Below are positions 1 through 6,861 of a stretch of DNA of 10,119 bases, piece by piece (position 1 is the stretch's first letter; every line of letters starts with the position of its first letter). The DNA is from Ruminococcaceae bacterium UBA945 (lineage in GTDB: Bacteria; Bacillota; Clostridia; Oscillospirales; Acutalibacteraceae): contig DBCZ01000068.1 in the NCBI GenBank assembly GCA_002293315.1, positions 19,867-29,985 of the forward strand, in the 5' to 3' direction. The notes beneath the pieces are model-generated. The model made no database searches. It saw only the letters and a program-made list of their open reading frames with translations, and had not been told where the DNA came from. The position numbers and the translations under genes were made by a program.

Positions 1-281
1 GTGAGGCCGCAAGCGAGGGGCTGAAAACCGGCTTCGGGGCGGCGGTGATGAACATCGTCTACATGATTTGCCTGATTACGGTGAATCTCGGCGTTGTAAA
101 TATATTACCCTTGCCCGCTCTTGACGGCGGCAGAATACTTTTCCTGCTCTTTGAATTCATTTTCAGAAAGCCCGTGCCAAAGAAATATGAGGCGGTCGTC
201 CACACGGTGGGCTTTGTTATCTTAATCGGGCTCATGGTAGTAATAGCGTTCAATGATATATGGCGCATCTTCGGAGGATAA
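1..281 (+). CDS. rseP: RseP/RasP-family site-2 zinc metalloprotease, C-terminal part (5' end outside window)
   Basis: This is the last ~92 residues of a membrane-embedded zinc protease of the S2P family, which cleaves substrates such as anti-sigma factors and signal peptide remnants within the membrane. The reading frame is already open at the window edge (first full codon at nt 3), so the HExxH catalytic helix and PDZ domain lie upstream. The visible diagnostic motif is NILPLPALDGGR (nt 99-134). It matches the family's NxxPxPxLDGG motif, whose Asp (codon 123-125) is the third zinc ligand. It lies at the end of one hydrophobic segment, and a second membrane segment (VGFVILIGLMVVIAF) comes near the C-terminus. 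The stop (TAA 279-281) is one base before the ispG start, so the two genes are cotranscribed. In Bacillota, dxr is usually just upstream, which would fit here, but it is not visible. Confidence 0.93.
   Translation, partial: EAASEGLKTGFGAAVMNIVYMICLITVNLGVVNILPLPALDGGRILFLLFEFIFRKPVPKKYEAVVHTVGFVILIGLMVVIAFNDIWRIFGG
273..277 (+). promoter_or_regulatory. ribosome binding site that fixes the ispG start
   Basis: GGAGG lies five bases before ATG 283. An earlier in-frame ATG at 253 would add ten residues that overlap rseP, but it has no such site. The start at 283 is therefore preferred. The motif sits inside the last codons of rseP. Confidence 0.85.
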
Positions 282-282
282 T

Positions 283-1347
283 ATGATTAAACGAAAGAAA
301 ACGAGACAGGTGCTTGCCGGAAACGTGGCAATCGGAGGAGATTCCCCGATTACGGTGCAGAGCATGCTCAGCATACGTGCGTCTGACATAGATGGCAGCG
401 TGGCACAGGCAGTGCGCCTTGAAGAGGCAGGCTGTGAGATTCTTCGCGCCGCTATTCCGACGCTTGACGATATAAGGCTCATACCTGCCTTGAAAGAGAA
501 AATTTCAATTCCACTGGTTGCCGATATTCATTTTGATTATCGCATTGCCATAGAGGCAGCGAATGCCGGGATTGATAAAATCCGCATAAACCCGGGAAAC
601 ATCGGCGACGAGAGCCGCGTGAGAGAGGTTGCAAAAATATGCCGCGAGAAGAAGATTCCGATAAGAATCGGCGTGAACATAGGCTCGCTTGAAAAGGATA
701 TTCTTGCCAAATATGGCTCGCCGACTGCGGAGGCTTTGGTCGAGAGCGCGCTGTATCATGTTTCATTGCTTGAAAAGAATGATTTTCAGGATATCGTCAT
801 TTCACTCAAGGCCTCATCGGTTGACATGACTATCGAAGCGTATGAGCTGATTTCCGAGAAGGTGGATTATCCTCTTCACCTCGGCGTGACGGAGGCGGGG
901 ACAGAGCGTATGGGGCTAGTGAAGTCTTCCATAGGCATTGGCAGTCTCTTACAGCGTGGCATCGGGGACACAATCAGGGTTTCGCTCACCGATGAGCCGG
1001 AGAAGGAAATTACCGCCGGAATTGATATATTGAAGGCGCTGGATTTAAGAGGCGGAGTTAAATTTATCTCTTGCCCCACATGCGGCAGAACCAAAATTGA
1101 CTTAATTTCGCTGGCTAAAAGAGTGGAAGAAGCTTTGGAAGGCGAAAGCAAAGATATAACCGTGGCAGTAATGGGTTGTGAGGTGAACGGCCCCGGAGAG
1201 GCGCGCGAGGCGGACATCGGCATCGCGGGAGGAAATGGCATTGGGGTTATTTTCAAAAAGGGAGCGATATTGAGAAAGGTGAGAGAAGAGGAGCTTCTTT
1301 CTTCCTTGCTGCAGGAAATAAAAAATCTGACGAGGACAGCGCATTGA
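283..1347 (+). CDS. ispG: (E)-4-hydroxy-3-methylbut-2-enyl-diphosphate synthase (IspG/GcpE)
   Basis: This cytosolic 4Fe-4S enzyme catalyses the penultimate MEP-pathway step: reductive ring opening of MEcPP to HMBPP. The protein is 354 residues, usual for the two-domain bacterial form. An N-terminal TIM barrel (about 1-250) carries ADIHFDYR, KIRINPGNIG, LHLGVTEAGT and GIGDTIRVSLT. A C-terminal iron-sulfur domain holds SCPTCGRT (C264, C267) and GCEVNGPGE (C299, E306). These three cysteines and the glutamate have exactly the spacing of the E. coli ligands. Oddity: the near-invariant SMTNT segment near the N-terminus reads SMLSI (residues 27-31). The gene follows rseP by one base and its TGA overlaps the TTG start of polC. 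The neighbourhood (rseP, ispG, polC) is a common clostridial arrangement. Confidence 0.97.
   Translation: MIKRKKTRQVLAGNVAIGGDSPITVQSMLSIRASDIDGSVAQAVRLEEAGCEILRAAIPTLDDIRLIPALKEKISIPLVADIHFDYRIAIEAANAGIDKIRINPGNIGDESRVREVAKICREKKIPIRIGVNIGSLEKDILAKYGSPTAEALVESALYHVSLLEKNDFQDIVISLKASSVDMTIEAYELISEKVDYPLHLGVTEAGTERMGLVKSSIGIGSLLQRGIGDTIRVSLTDEPEKEITAGIDILKALDLRGGVKFISCPTCGRTKIDLISLAKRVEEALEGESKDITVAVMGCEVNGPGEAREADIGIAGGNGIGVIFKKGAILRKVREEELLSSLLQEIKNLTRTAH
1332..1346 (+). promoter_or_regulatory. ribosome binding site and TTG start of polC in a TTGA stop-start overlap
   Basis: GAGGA (1332-1336) is followed by a seven-base spacer and TTG (1344-1346), which overlaps the TGA of ispG (1345-1347). 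The protein read from here begins at the point expected for PolC, and I saw no better ATG start. The overlap implies translational coupling. The rare start codon may keep polymerase output low. Confidence 0.7.
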
Positions 1348-4300
1348 AAAGAGTAGGCAGTTATTTTGAGAGACAAGTGAATTTGCAGAACTTGCCCGAG
1401 AGTGTTCTTGACGGCGAGATAAAGAATATTGAAGTAGATTTAGCGAAGCGTTCGCTTTTTCTGGACATAAGCTTCGGCGAATTCGTTCCATGCGGTGATA
1501 TTAAGCAGCTTGAAACAGCGCTTTTGACCTCAGACTTGAAACTGAATTCCATAGCCATTGAGCGCTCATTCGCGGAAAGTGATTTTACAAAAAACTGCTT
1601 TCGAGAGATTTTCTCACATCTCTCAGATGAAAATATTACTTTGCGGGGCACTTTCAAAGATGCCGAGGCCGAACTGGTTGGGAACAAGCTGATAATTGAG
1701 CTGGCTCACGGCGGCATGGATTTGCTGGAGGCAGGGAATGTAGATTTGCGCATCAGCGAGATAGTGAAGCTGTGGTTCGGGCTGGAGATAAGCGTAGAGT
1801 TCACAGGAAAACTCAGTATAGACAGCGCAGATGAGTCTGTTATCGAAGCTCTCAGGCATGAGGAAGAAAAAAAGCGGCGGGAAAAGGTTGCCGAGGAGAT
1901 GGCCGTATATGAAGCGAAGCTTGATTCCGGGCCGAACAAGAGAAGAATAACTGTGCGCGAGGGTGCTGATATTTACCCCTCTATACTTCCCGAAACAGCG
2001 AAGCCATTGATTGGAGGCGTGCCAAAAGGCAAGCTGACAGACATAATGGATATTACACAGGATACGGGCTCGGTGACCATATGGGGAGAAATCTTTGAAA
2101 TCACCTCACGCGAAACATGGGATAAAAGGCACAAGAACTTCAACATAGATATAACGGATTATACCTCGTCAATGACGCTTACAGTCAGACTTCCGCATGG
2201 GCAGTGCAAGAAGCTGGAAGCCTTAAAAGAGGGGCAGGCGCTGATTGCAAAAGGCGACGTCACGTATAATAAGTATGTCGGCGATTTGGTGATTGAACTA
2301 AAGGAAGCTGCCACGGTGCAGATGAGAGAGATTACCGACGGCAGCGCAAAAAAACGTGTGGAGCTTCATTTGCACACGAATATGTCTGATATGGACGCTG
2401 TCTCGCCTGTGGACGAGCTCATCGACAGGGCTTATAAATGGGGGCATAAGGCGATTGCCATCACAGACCACGGCGTGGTGCAGGCATTTCCCGAAGCCAT
2501 GAACAAAGTAGAGAAAATCAGGAAATCAGGCGGTGAATTCAAGGTTATATACGGCATTGAGGCATATTTCTTTGATGATTCGGGGCTTGATAAGTATAAT
2601 CTTGATTTATCAAAGCAGCCGATGTACCACATGATTATTCTGGCGAAGAACAAAGCCGGATTGAAGAATCTCTATAAGCTTGTTTCGTTGAGCCATCTTC
2701 ACTATTTCTACCGCAGACCTCGCGTGCCTAAAAGCGTGCTTGACGAACACCGTGAAGGCTTGATAATCGGCAGTGCTTGCGAGGCAGGAGAGCTTTACAG
2801 AGCCGTTTTGAAGGGCGAAGCTGATGAGAGGCTCGAAGAAATCGCAAGGTATTACGATTATCTTGAGATTCAACCCATTGGGAACAATATGTTCATGGTG
2901 CGGCAAGAACGCGCCACAGTGAAGGATTTGCAGGAGCATAACAAAAAGATAATCAGCCTCGGCGAGAGGCTGGGCATTCCCGTCGTCGCGACCTGTGATG
3001 TGCATTTCAAGGACCCTAAGGACGAGGCCTTCCGCCGCATTCTTCAGGCGGGCAGCGGATTTTCCGACGCCGACAGTCAGGCACCGCTATATCTCAGGAC
3101 GACGGAGGAAATGCTGAAGGAATTCGCGTATCTTGATAAAGAGAAAGCGGAAGAGGTCGTCATTGAGAACACGAATAAAATCTCGGATATGATTGAGGAT
3201 TTCGAGCCTATTCCGAGCGGCTTTTTCCCGCCCGCCATGGAAGGCGCGCAGGAGGAGCTCAATGAAATCACTTGGCGGCGCGCACATGAGGCATATGGCG
3301 AGGTTTTGCCGGAAATCGTCGAGGCGCGCATCAATAAAGAGCTTGGTGCTATAAATAAGTATGGCTTCTCGGTGTTGTATATGGCGGCACTGAGAATCGT
3401 GGCTGATTCTGAGGATCACGGATATTTGGTTGGCTCGCGCGGCTCGGTCGGCTCATCGTTTGTGGCGAATATCTCCGGAATATCGGAGGTTAATCCGCTT
3501 GACCCGCACTATCTCTGCCCGAAGTGCAGGCACAGTGAGTTCTTCACGAATGGCGAGGTTGGCTCGGGCTTTGATTTAGAGCCGCGTGACTGCCCGCATT
3601 GCGGCACGCCGATGAAGGGAGACGGGCACTCAATTCCGTTTGAGACCTTCCTCGGCTTTGAGGGAGACAAGGTGCCGGACATCGACCTCAATTTCTCCGG
3701 CGAATATCAGAATGAAGCGCATCGCTTCACTGAAACACTTTTCGGGCGAGACAATGTCTTCAAGGCCGGAACCATCTCAAGGCTGCAGGATAAAACGGCC
3801 TTTGGCTATGTAAAGAACTATGCGGCGGATAACGGATTCAGCTATCACCGTGCAGAGGAAAAACGCCTTATTAAAGGCTGCACGGGTATAAAAAAGACTA
3901 CCGGCCAGCACCCTGGCGGAATGATTGTTATCCCGAAGGATATGGAGATATACGATTTTTGCCCTGTGCAGCGCCCTGCCAACGATGCGAAATCTGAAAA
4001 TATCACAACTCATTTTGAGTTTAAGTCCATGCACGATGCAATATGTAAGCTTGATGAGCTTGGCCATGATGTGCCTACGATTTGCCGCTATCTTGAAGAA
4101 TACACAGGCATTCCCGTTGCCAACGTACCGATGGGCGACAGAAAGGTGATGTCATTGTTTGCGTCACCTGAAGCTTTAGGTGTGACGGAAACGCAAATCG
4201 GCTCAAAAACCGGCACATTCTCTCTGCCGGAACTCGGCACGGGCTTTGTGCGCCAGATGATAGAAGACGCCGAACCGCGCACGTTTGAAGATTTGCTTCA

Positions 4301-5120
4301 GATTTCAGGGCTTTCACACGGCACGGACGTATGGCTTGGCAACGCGCAGGAGCTGATTAAGAAAAAGATTTGCACCATCAAAGAGGTAATCGGCACGAGA
4401 GACAGCATCATGGTTTACCTCATGCATAAAGGGCTTGAGCCGACGCTGGCCTTCAAGATTATGGAGATTACGAGAAAAGGCCATGCAGCTTCTCAGCTGA
4501 CGAACGAAGACATCGAAATCATGAGAAGCCATGGCGTGCCGGAATGGTATATCAATTCATGCAAGAAAATAAATTACCTTTTCCCAAAAGCCCATGCCGC
4601 AGCCTATATGATTGGCGCGCTTCGCCTTGGGTGGTATAAAATCTATAAGCCTATAGAATACTACGCGGCATATTTTACGGTGCGCAGCGAGGATTTCGAC
4701 GGCGCCACCGCCTCAAAGGGAAGAGAAGCCGTGTGGAGCAAGATGAAGGCAATAGAAGCCAAGATGAGTGATAAATCAGCTTCGGCTAAGGATGAAAGTG
4801 AATATACAACGCTGCAAATCATCAATGAAATGCTCGCAAGGGGAATTGAGATTCTGCCCGTGGACATATATAAATCCGAAGCGAAGAAGTTCGTTGTGGA
4901 AGAAGGGAAGATTCGCCTGCCGTTCTGCGCGCTTTCAGGTATAGGAGAATCCGCGGCACTTGGGCTTCAGGAGGCCAAAGTGGCAGGAGAGGAGTTTATC
5001 TCCGTGGAGGAATTCCAGATGAAGGCAAGCGTCTCCAGCGCCGTGATTGATGCGCTCAAAGGTGCTGGGGCCTTCATGGGCATGCCGGACACCAGCCAGG
5101 TTTCGCTTTTTGATATGTGA
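1344..5120 (+). CDS. polC: DNA polymerase III alpha subunit, PolC type, naturally lacking the 3'-5' exonuclease domain
   Basis: This is the replicative DNA polymerase of Gram-positive type, 1258 residues against roughly 1440 in B. subtilis. Domains in order: N-terminal domain (about 1-225); OB fold (about 240-325); PHP domain (about 338-600) with HLHT (342-345), TDHG (374-377), GIEAY (404-408), GSACEAGE and CDVH (551-554); zinc knuckle CPKC (725-728) and CPHC (750-753); palm with PDIDLNF (catalytic D779, D781) and KLDELGHD (D904); fingers with SGLSHGTDVWLGNAQELI and FPKAHAAAY; C-terminal clamp-binding QVSLF (1252-1256). The DnaQ-like exonuclease normally inserted in PHP is absent: GIEAYFFDD (404-412) runs into YHMIILAKN (from 428) through about 15 residues, with no exonuclease DxE motif. 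The frame is intact throughout. The start is TTG at 1344, overlapping the ispG stop, with GAGGA (1332-1336) seven bases upstream. A terminator follows directly. Confidence 0.97.
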   Translation: MKRVGSYFERQVNLQNLPESVLDGEIKNIEVDLAKRSLFLDISFGEFVPCGDIKQLETALLTSDLKLNSIAIERSFAESDFTKNCFREIFSHLSDENITLRGTFKDAEAELVGNKLIIELAHGGMDLLEAGNVDLRISEIVKLWFGLEISVEFTGKLSIDSADESVIEALRHEEEKKRREKVAEEMAVYEAKLDSGPNKRRITVREGADIYPSILPETAKPLIGGVPKGKLTDIMDITQDTGSVTIWGEIFEITSRETWDKRHKNFNIDITDYTSSMTLTVRLPHGQCKKLEALKEGQALIAKGDVTYNKYVGDLVIELKEAATVQMREITDGSAKKRVELHLHTNMSDMDAVSPVDELIDRAYKWGHKAIAITDHGVVQAFPEAMNKVEKIRKSGGEFKVIYGIEAYFFDDSGLDKYNLDLSKQPMYHMIILAKNKAGLKNLYKLVSLSHLHYFYRRPRVPKSVLDEHREGLIIGSACEAGELYRAVLKGEADERLEEIARYYDYLEIQPIGNNMFMVRQERATVKDLQEHNKKIISLGERLGIPVVATCDVHFKDPKDEAFRRILQAGSGFSDADSQAPLYLRTTEEMLKEFAYLDKEKAEEVVIENTNKISDMIEDFEPIPSGFFPPAMEGAQEELNEITWRRAHEAYGEVLPEIVEARINKELGAINKYGFSVLYMAALRIVADSEDHGYLVGSRGSVGSSFVANISGISEVNPLDPHYLCPKCRHSEFFTNGEVGSGFDLEPRDCPHCGTPMKGDGHSIPFETFLGFEGDKVPDIDLNFSGEYQNEAHRFTETLFGRDNVFKAGTISRLQDKTAFGYVKNYAADNGFSYHRAEEKRLIKGCTGIKKTTGQHPGGMIVIPKDMEIYDFCPVQRPANDAKSENITTHFEFKSMHDAICKLDELGHDVPTICRYLEEYTGIPVANVPMGDRKVMSLFASPEALGVTETQIGSKTGTFSLPELGTGFVRQMIEDAEPRTFEDLLQISGLSHGTDVWLGNAQELIKKKICTIKEVIGTRDSIMVYLMHKGLEPTLAFKIMEITRKGHAASQLTNEDIEIMRSHGVPEWYINSCKKINYLFPKAHAAAYMIGALRLGWYKIYKPIEYYAAYFTVRSEDFDGATASKGREAVWSKMKAIEAKMSDKSASAKDESEYTTLQIINEMLARGIEILPVDIYKSEAKKFVVEEGKIRLPFCALSGIGESAALGLQEAKVAGEEFISVEEFQMKASVSSAVIDALKGAGAFMGMPDTSQVSLFDM
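2580..2624 (+). other. linker replacing the exonuclease domain inside the PHP domain of PolC
   Basis: These codons cover residues 413-427 of PolC (SGLDKYNLDLSKQPM). In canonical PolC the first PHP part (ending near GxEAxxxDD) is separated from the second (starting near YHxxLLAxN) by about 190 residues. Those residues form the DEDD exonuclease, with a conserved VVFDVETTGLS-type motif. Here the two PHP parts are joined by this short polar linker. The flanks on both sides align to the PolC family without frame change, so the domain is missing cleanly. The comparison with B. subtilis PolC is from memory. Confidence 0.85.
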
Positions 5121-5125
5121 GACAG

Positions 5126-5154
5126 AACCGCTTTCTCATGAGAGCGGTTTCTTT
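5126..5154 (+). terminator. rho-independent terminator after polC
   Basis: A ten-base-pair stem (5126-5135 AACCGCTTTC with 5140-5149 GAGAGCGGTT, one T-G wobble) closes on a TCAT tetraloop. A short T-rich tract, TCTTT, follows. It begins six bases after the polC stop and separates the rseP-ispG-polC unit from the histidine operon. Confidence 0.85.
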
Positions 5155-5157
5155 AGC

Positions 5158-5186
5158 TTGACATTATGTAAAAAGTATGATATTGT
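5158..5186 (+). promoter_or_regulatory. vegetative sigma-A-type promoter of the his operon
   Basis: There is a perfect -35 TTGACA (5158-5163), a 17-base spacer, and a -10 TATTGT (5181-5186) preceded by an extended TGA (5178-5180). The -10 matches the consensus at four of six positions; the extended TG and ideal -35 compensate. A transcript would start near 5193, leaving a leader of only about 35-40 bases. TATGAT at 5176 looks better as a -10 but would leave only a 12-base spacer. Confidence 0.7.
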
Positions 5187-5195
5187 TTTAATGAA

Positions 5196-5207
5196 TTAGC
5201 GCACTAA
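5196..5207 (+). promoter_or_regulatory. candidate operator: TTAG-N4-CTAA inverted repeat at the his transcription start
   Basis: TTAGCGCACTAA is an imperfect palindrome (TTAG, four bases, CTAA) a few bases downstream of the predicted transcription start. A repressor bound there would block initiation. The spacing resembles the CTAG-N4-CTAG core of TrpR operators, and TrpR-family regulators (YerC/HisR) are linked to histidine genes in Bacillota. That link is inference. A four-base half-site can arise by chance. Confidence 0.3.
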
Positions 5208-5216
5208 AGCAAAGAT

Positions 5217-5222
5217 GAGAGG
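5217..5222 (+). promoter_or_regulatory. ribosome binding site that decides the hisZG start
   Basis: GAGAGG ends seven bases before ATG 5230. The in-frame ATG at 5215 has only a weak AAAG-type sequence upstream, and its five extra residues (MRGNT) do not belong to the HisZ family start. ATG 5230 gives MDYTKITPEGTKD, which matches a HisZ N-terminus. Confidence 0.65.
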
Positions 5223-5229
5223 CAACACA

Positions 5230-6861
5230 ATGGATTATACAAAAATCACGCCGGAGGGCACAAAGGATATACTTTTTCAGGAAAGCAAAACGCAGCGCCT
5301 AATTGAGCGAAGGCTTGCCGGGCTCTTTGAGCAAGCAGGCTACAGCGAGGTGATGACGCCGGGCGTTGAATATTTTGACGCAATGGGCAAAACCTCATAT
5401 GGAATTCCGCAGGAGGAAATGTTCAAGGCCACGGACAATACCGGTCGGCTCATAGTGATGCGGCCGGATTCAACGCTTCCGATTGCCAGAATGGCGGCCT
5501 CGCGCCTCAAGGACGCGAAGCTGCCTGTCCGCCTGTTTTATTCACAGCCTGTTTATAGGAATAACCCTGACCTTTCCGGCAGGAATAATGAGATTTTCCA
5601 GATGGGGATAGAGCTGCTTGGCTGCACGGGAATGGATGCCGATATCGAGGCCATTTCACTTGCCGTCAAGGCAATGGATTCTTTTATATCCGGCTACAGG
5701 GTTGAAATCGGTAATGCATTACTGTTTTCGCATCTATCTTCAAGGCTAAACGCCTCGGTTGACACGATTGAAGCCATGCGCGAATACATTGAGGCGAAAA
5801 ATTATGCGGGTCTTGATGAGCTTCTGGATAGCCTTCAAAGCAGTAAGGAGGTTGAGGCGATTCGCAAGCTGCCGAGGCTTTTCGGGGGCTATGAAATCTT
5901 CAGTGAGGCAGAGGCTCTCTGCGGTGATGCCGAAACAGTCGCTATGTTCGATTATATGAAAAAGCTTTATGCTTCTCTCTGTGAGCTGGGGCTAGAAGAT
6001 AAAATCATGCTTGATTTAGGGCTTGTACAGCTTCACGATTATTATTCCGGTATCATTTTCAGCATATACGCGGAGGAATCCGGCGATGCGGTTATCGTCG
6101 GCGGCAGATATGATAATCTTCTCGGGCGATTCGGCCGTGATTTGCCTGCAATCGGATTTTCCGTTGACACCTCTGCAATCAGGGATATTCTCCTTACGGA
6201 TACAGTCAAACAACAAGCATCAGTAAAGAGTGCGCTCAGGATTGCTCTGACAAAAGGGCGTTTAGAGAAGAAATTCGGCGAATTGCTTCAGGAAGCCGGA
6301 ATAGCCACTGATGCGCTGAATGAAAAAAGCAGGAAGCTGATTGTGCCGATAGACGGTGGGAGCTGCGAGCTTATCCTTGCCAAGGCGGCAGACGTGATAA
6401 CATATGTTGAGCACGGCGTATGTGATATTGGAATTGTGGGTAAAGATACAATAATGGAATGCAAGGGCAGCTTCTTCGAGATTCTGGATTTGAACATAGG
6501 TAAATGCAAGTTTGCGCTTGCCGCGCCGAAAGGAAAAGACTTTTTCTCCGGCTACAGCAAAAAGAGGGTGGCGACGAAATATCCAAACGTGGCGCGCGCA
6601 TTCTTTGAAAATATGCAGATGGATGTGCAGACTATAAAGATAGAAGGCTCCGTTGAGCTTGCACCGCTGCTAGAGCTTTCCGACGGCATCGTCGATATAG
6701 TGGAAACAGGGCGCACGCTTGAAGAGAACGGGCTTGAAGTAAAGGTGGACATAGCGGCAGTTTCGGCCAGAATGATTGTCAACGCGTCAAGCCTCAAATT
6801 GAGGAAAGAGGAAATTGAGAATTTGGCTGAAAAGTTGGAAAAAGCGAGAGGAAGCATATGA
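5230..6861 (+). CDS. hisZG: HisZ-HisG fusion: ATP phosphoribosyltransferase, regulatory plus short catalytic domain
   Basis: This fused enzyme (543 residues) catalyses the first step of histidine synthesis, ATP plus PRPP to phosphoribosyl-ATP, the usual feedback point. Residues 1 to about 323 are HisZ, a catalytically dead histidyl-tRNA-synthetase paralogue: TPEGTKDILF at the start, the segment from Q106 (QPVYRNNPDLSGR, then EIFQMGIELLG), and GGRYD (291-295) with IGFSVD. After a linker of about 12 residues (DTVKQQASVKSA), HisG begins at L336 with LRIALTKGRLEKKFGELL. It runs about 208 residues, the length of the short HisG form that needs HisZ for activity. The PRPP-binding loop is DGIVDIVETGRTL (485-497). 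No ATG, GTG or TTG lies in frame near the junction, so HisG cannot be made separately there. The stop overlaps the hisD start (ATGA). In most bacteria hisZ and hisG are separate genes. Confidence 0.95.
   Translation: MDYTKITPEGTKDILFQESKTQRLIERRLAGLFEQAGYSEVMTPGVEYFDAMGKTSYGIPQEEMFKATDNTGRLIVMRPDSTLPIARMAASRLKDAKLPVRLFYSQPVYRNNPDLSGRNNEIFQMGIELLGCTGMDADIEAISLAVKAMDSFISGYRVEIGNALLFSHLSSRLNASVDTIEAMREYIEAKNYAGLDELLDSLQSSKEVEAIRKLPRLFGGYEIFSEAEALCGDAETVAMFDYMKKLYASLCELGLEDKIMLDLGLVQLHDYYSGIIFSIYAEESGDAVIVGGRYDNLLGRFGRDLPAIGFSVDTSAIRDILLTDTVKQQASVKSALRIALTKGRLEKKFGELLQEAGIATDALNEKSRKLIVPIDGGSCELILAKAADVITYVEHGVCDIGIVGKDTIMECKGSFFEILDLNIGKCKFALAAPKGKDFFSGYSKKRVATKYPNVARAFFENMQMDVQTIKIEGSVELAPLLELSDGIVDIVETGRTLEENGLEVKVDIAAVSARMIVNASSLKLRKEEIENLAEKLEKARGSI

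Noticed and set aside
876..1376. Open frame of 166 codons on the minus strand across ispG
   Set aside because: It overlaps conserved IspG sequence entirely and shows no family motif, so it is a compositional shadow.
2580..2624. Exonuclease loss as a frameshift or pseudogene
   Set aside because: The frame is continuous, and conserved PHP sequence resumes immediately on the far side. All downstream catalytic motifs are intact, so polC is not a broken gene.
5176..5192. TATGAT (5176) or TTTAAT (5187) as the -10 of the his promoter
   Set aside because: Spacers to TTGACA would be 12 and 23 bases, outside the workable range. TATTGT at 17 bases with an extended TG fits better.
5215..5229. Upstream ATG start for hisZG adding MRGNT
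   Set aside because: It has a weaker ribosome site than ATG 5230 and adds residues not expected at a HisZ N-terminus. It cannot be fully excluded.
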